The translations under genes and the position numbers were made by a program. From Channallabes apus (lineage: Eukaryota > Chordata > Actinopteri > Siluriformes > Clariidae): 64,000 bases of DNA. Of the stretch, positions 11,658 to 24,393 are shown piece after piece; the stretch's first letter is position 1; each line of letters opens with the position of its first letter. The notes below the pieces were generated by a model. It had not been told where the DNA came from. It made no database searches and was given only the letters and a program-made list of their open reading frames with translations. The stretch is taken from assembly GCA_030522415.1 (NCBI GenBank), contig CM060109.1:6023655-6087654 (forward strand), written 5' to 3'.

Positions 11658-14600
11658 ATCTGGCCTTTCTCTTGTCTGCCACCCTACCTTCCGTCTTTTG
11701 TCTCTGTTGTGTTGTGCACGCTCTGTCTGTGGGGCGTTCCTTATCCTCGTTGTGCCCTTTCTTTTGTCTCTTTGCATTTTTGGGGACATTTCATTCGAAG
11801 TCGTTTGGCTCCCAACAACAACACACACTCACTGCCTGATACATTAGTGATGCCACTCATTTTAATAAAACGTGTTTTAAATGTGAGCCAAACGGCTTGC
11901 CACATCAGCAGGTCAGACCAGCATGGTGTGCATTATTTTTGTTCTTTGCCTGTTTTGTGGGTCTGCTTTTGTGTCTGTCTGATTGTCTGTGTTTCCATCA
12001 CCTGGTGTCCATGCTCATCTGTCCATTGCCCTGCCCCATCACCAAGCCAATTTCCTTTCCCCCTGCTGATGTACATATGCTGTAGATCACAGGAAGACTT
12101 TCAGCTCTTCTACTTTTAGCACAAACATGCATACACGCACACAACTTTGTTCGATCTATTACTGAAATGCTTCAAAGTCAGGACATGCTTTGTCAGGTCT
12201 TATTGGTTTATTGGCGAATGAAGGACTGCACATTAGAGATGAAAGCCTATGTGTTTCTATATTTCTCTGTCTGTCTCTATCTCACTGTGGCATCCTGCTG
12301 AAAGCTGACCTAATATGCCATGTGCTCCCAGACTCCCAGCAGCCTTCATAAAGCGCACTGTAGGCTGTAGACTTTTGCTTCTTAGTAGCAATATTGAATC
12401 TTAGACCCTTATTCACTCTGACAGTCAAGACATTGTTACATCCTGCCTTCTGGCTGCATCCTAATGCAAAAAAACATGCCAAGCTGTCGCAGATATAAAC
12501 TAGCTCTGAAGGATATTTGCAATGAATGTTTTCATTTGAGTTTTATTTTCACAATTTGCCTAATTGGTGCTTAATTAAAAAGGATCGAGGTCACAGATTT
12601 ATAATGAGTACCACTGAGATGCTACATGTGAAACGATTAGTGTGTGACCCAAAGGTTCTGCTACAGCTCTTCCTTCAAATACAGGTCAGCATCTGATTCT
12701 CTGGTTCATTCCGGTATACTACCACATAAGAAATGTCTAGGTTCTACATATTTCATTGTGTACAGTTTTTCGAAGTTACATTTTAGAGACGGGAAACACC
12801 AGGGATCACCCGATACGGTATTATCACGATGCCTCTGTGCCGATTCGATTTGTATTGTGATTCTGTAAGTATCATGTTTTTTTTTTTTATAAATATCATG
12901 ATTCCAATTTTTTTTTTGAGATTTCGTTTCAATTCTACTCAAATTTAGCACATAATTTGCTCCTATCACACAGGATACCTGCAGGATAGTGGAACTGCAA
13001 TATTTTACCACCACAAATGTAAACATACATAAAAAAAAATACATACATAAAAAAAATATATATTTTTTGCAGTCAATGTGGCGATATATGAATTGCAAAA
13101 CAAAGAATTACGATACATCACTAAATCGTTTCCCCCCCACTCCATCGGTATTTCATATATCCCTGATGCTACTACAGTAATGAATTAACGACATATCCAT
13201 AAAGCCCAGCTCAGGGGAACTCAGATGTCCTGATTATCATAAAACAGGTTCTGAATATCGACAGCAATGAACAGATTTCGATAATCCACAACTTGGTGTT
13301 TGTTTCCTTTCTACAGATCCTCTTTATTACTAAATGCTTCAAATGCAATATGTTTGAGAGTCTGGTTATAATCGAAATAACCATATTTATAGTCGGATGG
13401 AAGGAAGTAAATCCCAGTATTGTCTTGACAGGGCCCGCTATGCACATCATGTGGTTCCTTAGTGGAGTCTTTTTTTTTTTTATTGACACTGATTTGAGGT
13501 TATTTCTACGTTTGGTGAAAGCATATAAAATGCTCTAACTAAGCAAAATCTTTACTAGATGTGTGAATGTTGTGTAAACAGTACACAACATTCCGATGTG
13601 ACTTCATTCCTATCCCAGAGCTGAAAGTGTCCCGTATCCTCCAACCCCTGTAATCCAAGTCTGTGTTGTCCGTAGTCTTGATGTTTCCACTTGTCCCCCT
13701 CTTTACTAAGAAGAAGAGACCATAGAGGCTCTCTCCGCAGCAGAGGAAGATGAGAACATTGCAGCAGCAGCAGCTTTAGAGGAGCAGGAGGAAGAGGAGG
13801 AGCAGTGGAGTGGGGAGGAGCCTGAGCAAGAACCCATATCCAAGCTCTTAGAACAGGCAGAGGTGCTAGTCGGGGCCCAGACTTTGCCCTATCTGCAGGC
13901 CGAGGACCAAGCACTTACTGCTGGGTCTGGAGCTCCTAACGGGAGCACTGAGGAGGCAGGGAAGGGCGAGTGCCCTGAGAAAGGTGTGTCCTCCCTTCTC
14001 TGTGGCCTGCATGTTTTTTTTTTTTTGCTTTCCAGAAAAGAAAAGCTAAAGCCTTATGACAGCTATGAGCTAAGGCAATGCGGAAGAATGGCTCGAAATT
14101 GTCCTCTTCTCTGCTGATGCTGCGAGGCAACACAGGCTTGATGGTGATTTGCTTCTGTGGCCAGAGCTGTGTTTGTTTATCATTTTTTTGCTTTTGTTTT
14201 CTACTCATTATCGAATTATCGTTGTGGGTACAGATGCTACATTTTTTGCTTTTGGTGAAGCTTTCTTGGAAATGTATTGCTTTATGTTATGCTGTTGTTA
14301 TTGCTGCCAGGCTGACCTTTTTTCCCCATTGATCCATCAAGTGTAATCCATTGCTTGGTGTCTTTTTTGCCAGCTACATTGCCAGTACATTTTTTGCTTT
14401 TTATTGCATGCCCTGATGAATCACTTGTTTCATTAAGTAAATGATTCTGTTAGAATTTGAACCCATATGATTTTGGTTTGCCTGACCATGTTAATTTTTA
14501 CATGGTCGCCTGCTTTATTTATTTTCTTTGTTGCAATGTCAAGCATATTCATGTCATTTTTTTTTGTTTTTACACCCAAATGTGAATGTATACATGGACT

Positions 14601-17600
14601 ATTATTATCATGTATCATTTGTTCACCTCGAGTTTTAACTGTAAACCAATCTGCTGTTATGGTATATTATACAAGCAGTATCATTTTCGTAAAAAAACAA
14701 AAAAAAAACAGCTACAAATATTAAAAACTCTCTCTATCAATTGTAATTGGTAAAGCTTATTGAATCCATCTTATCTGTGATATACAGATGAGGTGTTCTT
14801 GGACATTTCATCTTCATTGTGTGGATCTCATCCATCCAACATTTTGCATGTTGGTCTGCTCACATCCATGTCTTCACCTTGTTCATCACTGAATTGGTAT
14901 GTGTCCTTTTCTTTCATCTGAGACTCTGTATGCCGTGACGATTGCTGGGCTTTGCCTGTCTTTGTTGTGGTTGGCCTGGCAATTCCTTGAGTCCAAATCT
15001 ATAAGTTATGCAGCACAACCAGATCACTTAAGATTTGCTTTCAGCTGTGAAGATGGATGCAGAAAAGCCATGTGAAGAGAGGACTGCGCTGGAAAGCATG
15101 GACCTCATTCAGTCAGAGGTGCACCCGGAGGATCTGACCTCTTACCAGAGTGTTGTTCCTGGCAAAGGAATTCCACCATTACCCAGCCTAAGTGATACAG
15201 ACGTTTTTGCTGTTTCCCCAAATGGTCAAAGCCATGCCAAAGAGCCTACAGTGAATCCTGACTCACCTCTCAATATTGAAAAGCAAGCTTCTACAGATGC
15301 AGTTTCTTTAGACTCAAGTATGTCTCCAACTTATGGGAAGCAATTACTAGAATTTGAATCTACAGAATCTATAGGAGACAAGCAAATAGATGTTACAGTA
15401 AGTGCCAAAAGTCCAGAAGTGCCTGGAAAAGAGTCTGGTAGCTTAGATAAACAAGCAGAAGACATTATGGACAAGTCTGGAATGTCTGCTTATTTTGAAA
15501 CAACAACACTGAAATCCGAAGAAATCAGGGGACAAGGTGAAGGTTATTATGAGCTTAGTACTGCATTACCTGAGTCTCCCCCTGCCACCTCCACAGTTCC
15601 AGAGATTAGCTACAGTACCCTGGCACAGTCTCAGTCTATAGATGACAAACCTGAAAGTCAAAAGGGTACCGAAGAGCATCAACAGGTCCTTACATCAGCT
15701 GAAAAAAGGGATGATTGTAGGCTGTCTCCTGGAAAGTTGGCCTTGGAGCAAAGAAGTTACTCCCTAAATATCACTATTGGAGCTATGGATCAGAGTGGAG
15801 GCCAAGGACGACCCAGAAACTTCTCCCCATTAGCAACTGACATCATGTCTTACACCAGTGGTAGCCTTGATGAATCTGCTGACTACCTTCCTGTGACAAC
15901 TCCATCAGTAGAGAAAATCCCTTCTTTCCCACCACAAATCCTGGAGACATCAGCCTCTGTCACCACTCCATCAGCGTCTCCACCCCATGATGCAGCAGCT
16001 GATAGGAAAACCCCAAGTCCACAGCCGGAATCCCCAGGATCTCCCTTACCTAATAAGTTCAGCTATAAAAATGGTGCTGTAATGGCACAAGATCTGCCTG
16101 AAATGCTAGACCTGGCAGGTACCCGTACAAGACTATCATCTGATAACAACGATCCTGAGATTATAAGAAGGAAGTCAGTTCCTGCTGATATGCCAGCCCT
16201 TGTGAGTGACTCCTTAGCGCACTTGTTTCAGGGTCAGCGAATTGCAAAAAGTGAGACTCAACTAGAGGAACATGGATACTGTGTTTTTAGTGAGTACTCT
16301 GGGCCTATGCCATCTCCAGCAGATGTTCACAGTCCATTGGAATCTCCACCAACACAAATCTTCAACAGAATGATATCAGAGGAGAAAGACACAACTCCAG
16401 TCACAATTGGACAGGACCCCCCACAAGTTCTGAAAGACAACCTTCCCCCAGACACAGAGGAAGAAAAGGATACAACAGGAAAGCCATGCAAGAATAATGG
16501 CACGGAGACAGAGCAGCCAATCCAACGTGTTGAAACTTTTGCCACACCAACGGTTACTGTTACTCTGGAAGGAGTAAAGACTGATCTTGATGCAGAGGCT
16601 AAACTTGCGGCTGAACAGGAAGCTGAAATAGCTGATTATGAAAGGCAAATTCGGAAGCTGGAAATGGAAGACAGACCTTTAAGTGTTGAGGAAGAGAGGG
16701 AGCTCCAGGAGCTCAGAGAGAAAGTAAAAAATAAGCCAGATTTGGTTCACCAGGAGGCCTATGAGGAGGTAGATGCTGAGGATGTGTACCAGCTCACTGG
16801 AGTTGCTAAGGACAGGATTGCTAGACCAATAAAACCATCACCAACATCATCAGTGGAGAGTGCTACGGAGGAAGAAAAAGTGCATGTTGACACAGAGAAG
16901 CCTAAACCAGCACAAGATGGTCAGAAAGTAGAGCCTGCTAAATTATCCCCTTTTAAATCTGTTGAGAAACCCAGTAAAGATCATAATATTGTGGAGCAAC
17001 CTGGCAAGGAGAAGGGGACTGTGGCAGATACCACACAGCTGGAAATTGCAAAGACAGCGGAGGTTTCTGTTTCCCCTTCAGTTGCCAAAATTGCACAGGA
17101 AGAAATAGAGCAAGCTGAGGAACCCAAGGAGTACATGCAGGAAGAAAAATCAGACAACCCTTTAGATTTGCCAAATGTGCCAGAGATCCCAGAGAAGGTT
17201 GAACTACAGAAGAGTGAAATAGTTAAGTCAGAAATGAAACAGAATGAAACTATTTTAGTAGAGAAAGTAGAAGAGCCTAAAGTTGTTGGGACACTTGAAG
17301 AGCTTAAAATTGATGACAAACATGAAGAGCCGAAAGATGTTAAAAAAGATGAAGAGTTCAAAGTTGTTGAGAAACTCGAGGAGCTCAAAGGTATTGAGAA
17401 AGATGAAGAGCTCAAAGTTGATGAGAAACATGAGGAGCCCAAAGTTGTTGAGAAACATGAGGAGCCCAGTGGTGTTGAGAAAGACGAAGAGCTCAAAGTT
17501 GTTGAGAAACATGAGGAGCCCAAAGTTGTTGAGAAACATGAGGAGCCCAAAGTTGATGAGAAACATGAAGAGCCTACAGTTGTTGTGAAACTCGAAGAGC

Positions 17601-20600
17601 TCAGTGTTGACGAGAAACATGAAGAGTTCGATGTTGTTGAGATACATGAAATGCCCACGGCTGTTGAGAAACATGAAGAGTTCAAAGTTGAGAAAGCTGT
17701 AGAGCCCAAACTTATTGGAAAAGACGAAGAGCCCAAACTTGTTGAGACAGAGGAAGAGCCTAAATTTGTTGAAAAAGATGAAGAGCCCCAAGTTGTTAAG
17801 GAAAATGAACAACCCAAATTTGTTGAAAAAGAGGATGAACTAAGACTTGCTGAGAAAGATGAAGAAACTGGAGTTGTTGAGAAAGATAAAGAGGAAATGC
17901 CTTATCAGTTGCAAGGGGCAGGGGCCGAAGCAGCAGTACAGGAAACCATAGAGCCAAGAGCTGCCATTGAGTCAGTTGTAACCGTTGAAGATGACTTTAT
18001 CACTGTGGTGCAGACCATTGATGAACGAGAGGGACCTGGGCACAGTGTACGATTCTCGACTCATCCTGAAAAAGAAGCACCTCAAAAGCTTCAAGATGAA
18101 GAAGAGGAAGAAGATTCTATTGAAATGGCTCAAGAAGCAGAGATGGAGGCTGCTAGCCTGGAGGATGTCCAGGATGGTCCAGAGGTTGTACAGGCCCCAG
18201 TGTGTCCTCCTACACAAGAGGTACCGGTGAGTGAGGGTCCCACCGAGAGCTATGATGACTACAAGGATGAGACCACTATCGATGACTCTATCTTAGACAG
18301 CTCCTGGGTGGACGCTCAAGGTGACTATTAGTTCTTTTTATTTTGATATTTAAATAAGTGCAAGACAAATAACTTTATTAATAGGTGGTTAAATGGTGTT
18401 ATACTGTATATATGAAAATATATTTGAACATTTTCATGCAGTGAAAATGTATTTAGTATATTTATGCCACAGCACTGATCAGTGCAAGATTCTTATTAGT
18501 CAGAAAATGTCAGTAATATCTTACAACAACTGCTCTGAAGCCGCGCGGTAATGGGGGCAGGAAGAGGGTAGGTCTATTGAGGTAGACAAGACCAATTCCA
18601 TGGACCGCTTAGTGACTCCTTTAAATGCTATGGCAATTGAAAGGGGTGGCCTTGGTCATGATTGGGGACCCATTACGTAAGGGCTTTGGAGTGCAGAATC
18701 TCTAGTGGCACTGCTGCTGCTCTGACAGTTCTTCTGGCCAGAAAGTTTATAAGGATGCCCCCATTCTAATGCCTTATCATTTTATAATAACTTACACAAA
18801 GTCTATTTCTAATAAGCATAAAGGCATAAAACAATTAAAGTATTATTCCATTTATTTATTATACAGTACCAGTCATAAGTAACATTAAGTTGTTATTTAG
18901 TATAACAGTTCTTGCAAGAACAGTATTGTGTCGGGTGCATTTGCAAAACCCATCAAGCTTTCATGAAGACCTTCCCAGGAAAGCAAGACCAAAACCTACC
19001 ACTGCTGCAGAGGAGATGTTCATTTAGAGTCACCAACCTCAGAAATTACTGATTAATCATTAAGCACCTCAGATTAGAGCCGTTATGAAGCTTTACAGTA
19101 GCAGATACATCTCAATATTAACTGTTCAGAGGAGATTATTGTGTTTTCGATGCCTTTAGCATTGTTTTAAAGTGTAGAAGGAAATAAAAATCAGGAAAGA
19201 CCATGGAGTTAGAAGGTGTGTTGAAACTTTTCATTGGTAGTGTATGTAAAATTGAAATATACACAATATATAATTATTTTAGAGGTAAAAATGTCGTCAT
19301 GCTTTTTCTAGTAGCTGAACGCTGTCATCATATTCGCATCATCTGTCATATAAGTTTCACATTCTGTACATACTGCAGATGATGACAAGAGCATGGCCAC
19401 AGAGCGAATCGAACCTCTTCCGAGAAGCCCTGCTAAGAAACCCTCTACCGAGAAGCTGATCAAACAGAAGGCTAAAGGAGGCAGAGGCAAAGGTCGAGTT
19501 TCCACTCCGGAGCGCAAACCCATCTGGAAAGATCCAGGACTGGTCCAGAAAGAGGATCTGAAGAAGAAAAAAGGTTGAAGTGGCTGTAAATATGCCAAAA
19601 ATGTCTGACTGCCTGTTTTTTATATGAGCTTCTTTCTTCCTGTAACTGCTTGTACTGTAAATTGGTCCTAAGAAGTAATGCTCATTCAAGCCATGAACTT
19701 GTAAACGTCTGTGATAAGCCTAATATTTGTATTTATTTCGGTATCATTTCAAAAACCCCATGAACAGGATACTCCAGTTTCCCTGACTCTGTGTTTCCCT
19801 TTTGTAGCTGTGATTAAGAAGGTTGAGGTCACAAAAAAATCTGAAAATCAGAGCCGCTCTCCGTCCAGGAAGAGTGCTTTAAAGGGCACCGTAAGGCACC
19901 CTAGAGCTACCCAACATCTCATCTGTGCTAAGCGGAAACCCACAGGTGATCACACAATCACAGGGAGAGTACTCGCAATGTGGCTGGCAAAAACACGGGC
20001 ATGTCACGTTAAAGATGGTGTTCGTCTTTTATGGTTTACAGTTTTGTATTGGCAAAATGATTATAATTTTATTATTATTATGTTGGTTATGTTGGTTTTG
20101 TGTTTGGTGGTGTGTTTTTTTTTTTCATGTGTTTTTTCTGCTTATTATTGCTCATTGCTGCTTTTTTATTTTAATTTCTCCGTCTTATTCTTTCCGCTAA
20201 TCTCAGCTTTGTTATTTTGTAAACACCATTTCTTGAGTTAACGTACGTGTGTGTGTGTGTGTGTGTGTGTACTGTGTGAATTTTAATTGTGTTAAGATTG
20301 TGTTAAGGAACATTGCAATCTATTGCCTCCAGTTTATGTAACAAATCTGGCAGAATTGTCTCTAGGATACACGACGTCTACGGTGGTTGCTATGCAACCG
20401 ATTGAGTAGGAGACTCAACTTGGCTTCTTGACTGAGAGAGAGAATCTGAGCTCCCTCTGTCATCATCCATCTCCTTCTGTTCTGTTTGCAATTACATTCA
20501 TGCTTAATAATCGTCTAAAATGATTCAGTGGCTCGGTTAAAAGTCTCCAAAAACGCCTCTTATTTAAGGCTAACTTTAATTACTTTAAGTCTGTTGTTCA

Positions 20601-23600
20601 TTGCCAACCGTTCATTTTTTTTTTTATATATTAATAATCTCACTAATGATGTATTTTTGTTTTATGATCTTCGAGAAAAGCAAAATCAAACTTGTGAAGG
20701 AATAACTGTTTACGGTTTCTATAACATAATCAGTTACAGGGACTAATATGTTCTCTCGGTGTTCTCCAGCACTGAAAGTAACATTACAGTAGATAAAATG
20801 TCCATTGTTCATTGTAAATTAGATGTTGCGCGTCCTTGATAACATTCTTGCTTTGTCTTCACAAAATCTTGCACAAAATGCAAAAATAAATAAATGAATT
20901 GAGTTCCCTTCACTTGGCTTTCCACTAAAGCGAACAAGTTTTGAGCGGCTCTCTGGCGTACGCGCAACTTAGCCGGTGTTCGGTTCGGTCGCTCGTTTAC
21001 CGAAAATTATTCGTATGCCGAGCTTTAAAGTTTGAATTTCTTAAGGTGAAAATTCACTGTATTTGGTTTGTTTTAATCTTACTTTAAAAAACTGTCAACA
21101 AATTTAACTACTGTATATTCTTATTAACTATGTTAAGTGTTTATGATCAGTTTGTTTAACCCTTTTATTGTCATATCAGTGACAGAAAGTTACGTAAGTT
21201 ACATACTGTAGCTTTTTTTCGTATAAGCTTTCATTAATTCAGTTTCATTAAAGAGTTTCCATGTTTCATCAAATCACTTCAAAGCAGCTTAAATCTGTTT
21301 GAAATTGTATGATCTGCAGTATGAGCGCGTCTCCATATGTGTGTTGTAAAGCCATTGTGAGTAGATGCTGTACACTTGATGTAGAGGTGGATGTTTAAGA
21401 GAGAGAGAGAGAATGTTTTACTCTGTGTCCATGTTCATAGGACAGTCATGAGAATTAAAATTAAAATGAACAATATGAATATCTTTATGTCTTTCCAGTA
21501 TCAGCAGATGGACGGCTGCCGTTCAGCTCGGTGCGGCATTCCAGAGACAGAGCGTCTGTGAGTAGAACTTAGGTTTATTTAACATTGTTTGTCCAAATTA
21601 CATCGCTTACTTCAGAGGAAATTCTGATTTTTTGGTAAAAAAAAAAAAAAATCATATATACCTGAATCGTTTATTTTCTTGTCTTTTAGCAGTTGTATGA
21701 TTATATACAGTACATTAGGTATTTTGAAATGATTTGAAATTCATTTGCTATTGCTTTACAGTAAGCTTCTTCTAACTACCATTATTACCATAATATTATT
21801 GACATTTTGCTTACTGACATTATGGACATTATGGTTATTGACATATTGTCTTAATTGACTTAATTTCACTTGACTTAATTCTGAGTGTTAATGAAATTCT
21901 CCTACAGTGATGTGTCGTCTCGAATCTATGACTAAAAATCAATCCACAATTAATGAAATGATTAAAAATGAAATAAATCGCTTACTCAACACGCCATCAT
22001 CAGGTTTATCTGTAGCCTTTATGATTTCTGACCGTTCGCTGGGTTAAACTTCAAAGTTTGATGATTTAAACACTAATACACAGTGTATAGAGTATATGAG
22101 TCAGTGTTATTAATCATTATGAGACGATCCATAAATATTGGCAAACATCCTGTTAATGTCAATGTCCAATTATTTGAAGTTAGCCCAATGAATGCACAAT
22201 GATTTATTTAATAGTCACGTACCGCAGCATTGCCCATTAATGAAACAAAGTCAATAAAGTGTGAAAACTGGTGTGGCGAGCCTTTGCTTAAAATATATTC
22301 TCAGCTATAATGTCCGCAGTTTAATATGGAAATGAGCTGCTTGGTTTTACTTGGTTTCTGCAGAACCTCACACACAGGCCTTCTGAGCACTTTGTCGCGC
22401 CTGCTCCTTTTTTTTTTTTTGCATCCTGCAAGATAAAATTAAAGAATGTCGATATTCCTATTTAAAAAAAAATGTATGCATGAAAAGCCCTAATGTCAAA
22501 ATTTGTATATAAGGGAAAAATCAACACCACCACAATGTTCCATCCAACATTTCAGCATAACCCATGCATCTCACTAACGCATCTCATTCTCATGCACTCG
22601 TACCTCGTTTCCATTCCTACAGTCTTGTACTTCTGCGCGCATGCACTCTTTCCTCTGGATGGCCTTCCATTAGCGTTACCACAGACATGACATTTATTCT
22701 GCTCTGGCCTTCCTAACCCTAAAGACCCTCAGCCTTCTGATTCTTCCCATAATTGCTGTTATTTACCACAAATGCAAATTTACTTTGGCTTTTTTTTTCT
22801 CTCTAAATATCATGGCAGAAACCTTTAGTTGAATAACAACATACAGTAGACTAAAATGTGACTTAAAAAAACCACCCACCTAAATGTACACATAATGTGT
22901 TTATATTACTTTATATGATTTGGTATTGACCATTTCTCATCGACACGCTGCGGTGAATAGATTCGATTACTAGACCGTTCGTGTGTGATTTGTGTCATGT
23001 TCATTACCATGCCATTGATATCATTCTTTCATTCAAAATCTTTTGATTTTGGTTCAATGCTTGTTTTTGTTGTTGTTGTTGTTGCATGAACTGAACATGT
23101 GCATCTTCGTACCTCCGCTCATCACAGACCCCCAGCCCAACATCACTCACAAAGATCCCCACCTGTAAAACACGGGCGTCAGCTCTTCCCCAGCTCCGCC
23201 CTAACTCCGCCTGCTCCGACATTAAAACAGCCTCGTTGGTGGAGGCTGACGGGCCCCGCCCGTTCTCATCAAGCTCTCAGGATTTCCTCTCAATTAACAG
23301 AAATGTAGAAAAGGTAAGGAAGGTCCTGATGAGGAAAACTGTTCTGCAAACACTTGATTTTGATCAAAGTGGTGTTCATAGAGCTTCACAAAGGCCTGTT
23401 TATGACGAGTGACGTTGAAGTAGATACGTTATTGTTTTTGTATGTTATTAAAGATCACTTCAGCGACGTTGATTTACCACTTTGATCAGATGAGAAAGAA
23501 AACCTTCATGATCTTTAATGTAGTAAAGTGAAGCCTTAAAAAAATGGCTTGCTGTAACTATACAGTACATAAACTGCTATAATCTACCTAACTATCTGTA

Positions 23601-23613
23601 CGTGCGCATGTCA

Positions 23614-23648
<35 letters not shown>

Positions 23649-24343
23649 CATATCACAAATTATTCATAACACACTTTTGTTTGTTAAAATACGGTATAAC
23701 ACTGTTATTACAGTATGATTCCAGCGCAATTAAGGTTTTATGGTATGAAAACAATCAAAACATCCAGAAAAGACATGAAAATTAAGTAAAATATTACATA
23801 AATAGACATTAAACATCAATTAAAACATCAAGGAATTTATGATTCCTCTTGGCACCGGCTGCTTAAAAATAGAAATGAAAGCGGCTCCGTTTTCTTCTTG
23901 CTACCGGTTCGGTCTTTCGTAAGCCGAAAACGCTTCGTATGCCGAGTTTCAAAGTTTGAATTTCAGTTCTTAAGGTGAAAATTCACTGTATTTGGTTTGT
24001 TTTAATCTTACTTTAATAAACTGTCACGGTGTTCATAACTTCATATCATTTCATATCACACACTTCATTTCCTACATTTAATGAAATAAAACACATGATA
24101 GTGTAATTAGTTTGGTCTTTACTGTGTCAGTGTTATTATTATTGTTAATAATCGTAATGTAGTTCAAACTGTAGATAAAAAATTGACGTATTTACTCCAC
24201 ATTTACATACAGTAACTGTCAGCTTAGCCGGTTTGTAAATCTACATAAGTACAATTGAGTTGAACTGAACCAGTAATTAAGATGTTCTTTGATTAATGGT
24301 AATAATAACAGCTTGCATTTTGCACACAGTGTTTAAGCAGTGT

Positions 24344-24393
<50 letters not shown>

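Noticed and set aside
11512..12119. Continuation of the open frame past the 216-nt map2 exon
   Set aside because: Pyrimidine-rich intron beyond a good AAG|GTGAAC donor. The next exon joins in frame only from 11511.
14788..14896. Possible extra map2 exon (acceptor TATACAG, donor TTG|GTATGT)
   Set aside because: The 109-nt length would break frame, since the next exon must be entered in phase 1 and the 13711-13983 exon already ends in phase 1.
16981..17817. A 278-codon open frame on the minus strand opposite map2
   Set aside because: It is the complement of the GAAGAG-rich 27-bp repeat. The Ser/Phe-rich periodic product is a shadow of the real exon.
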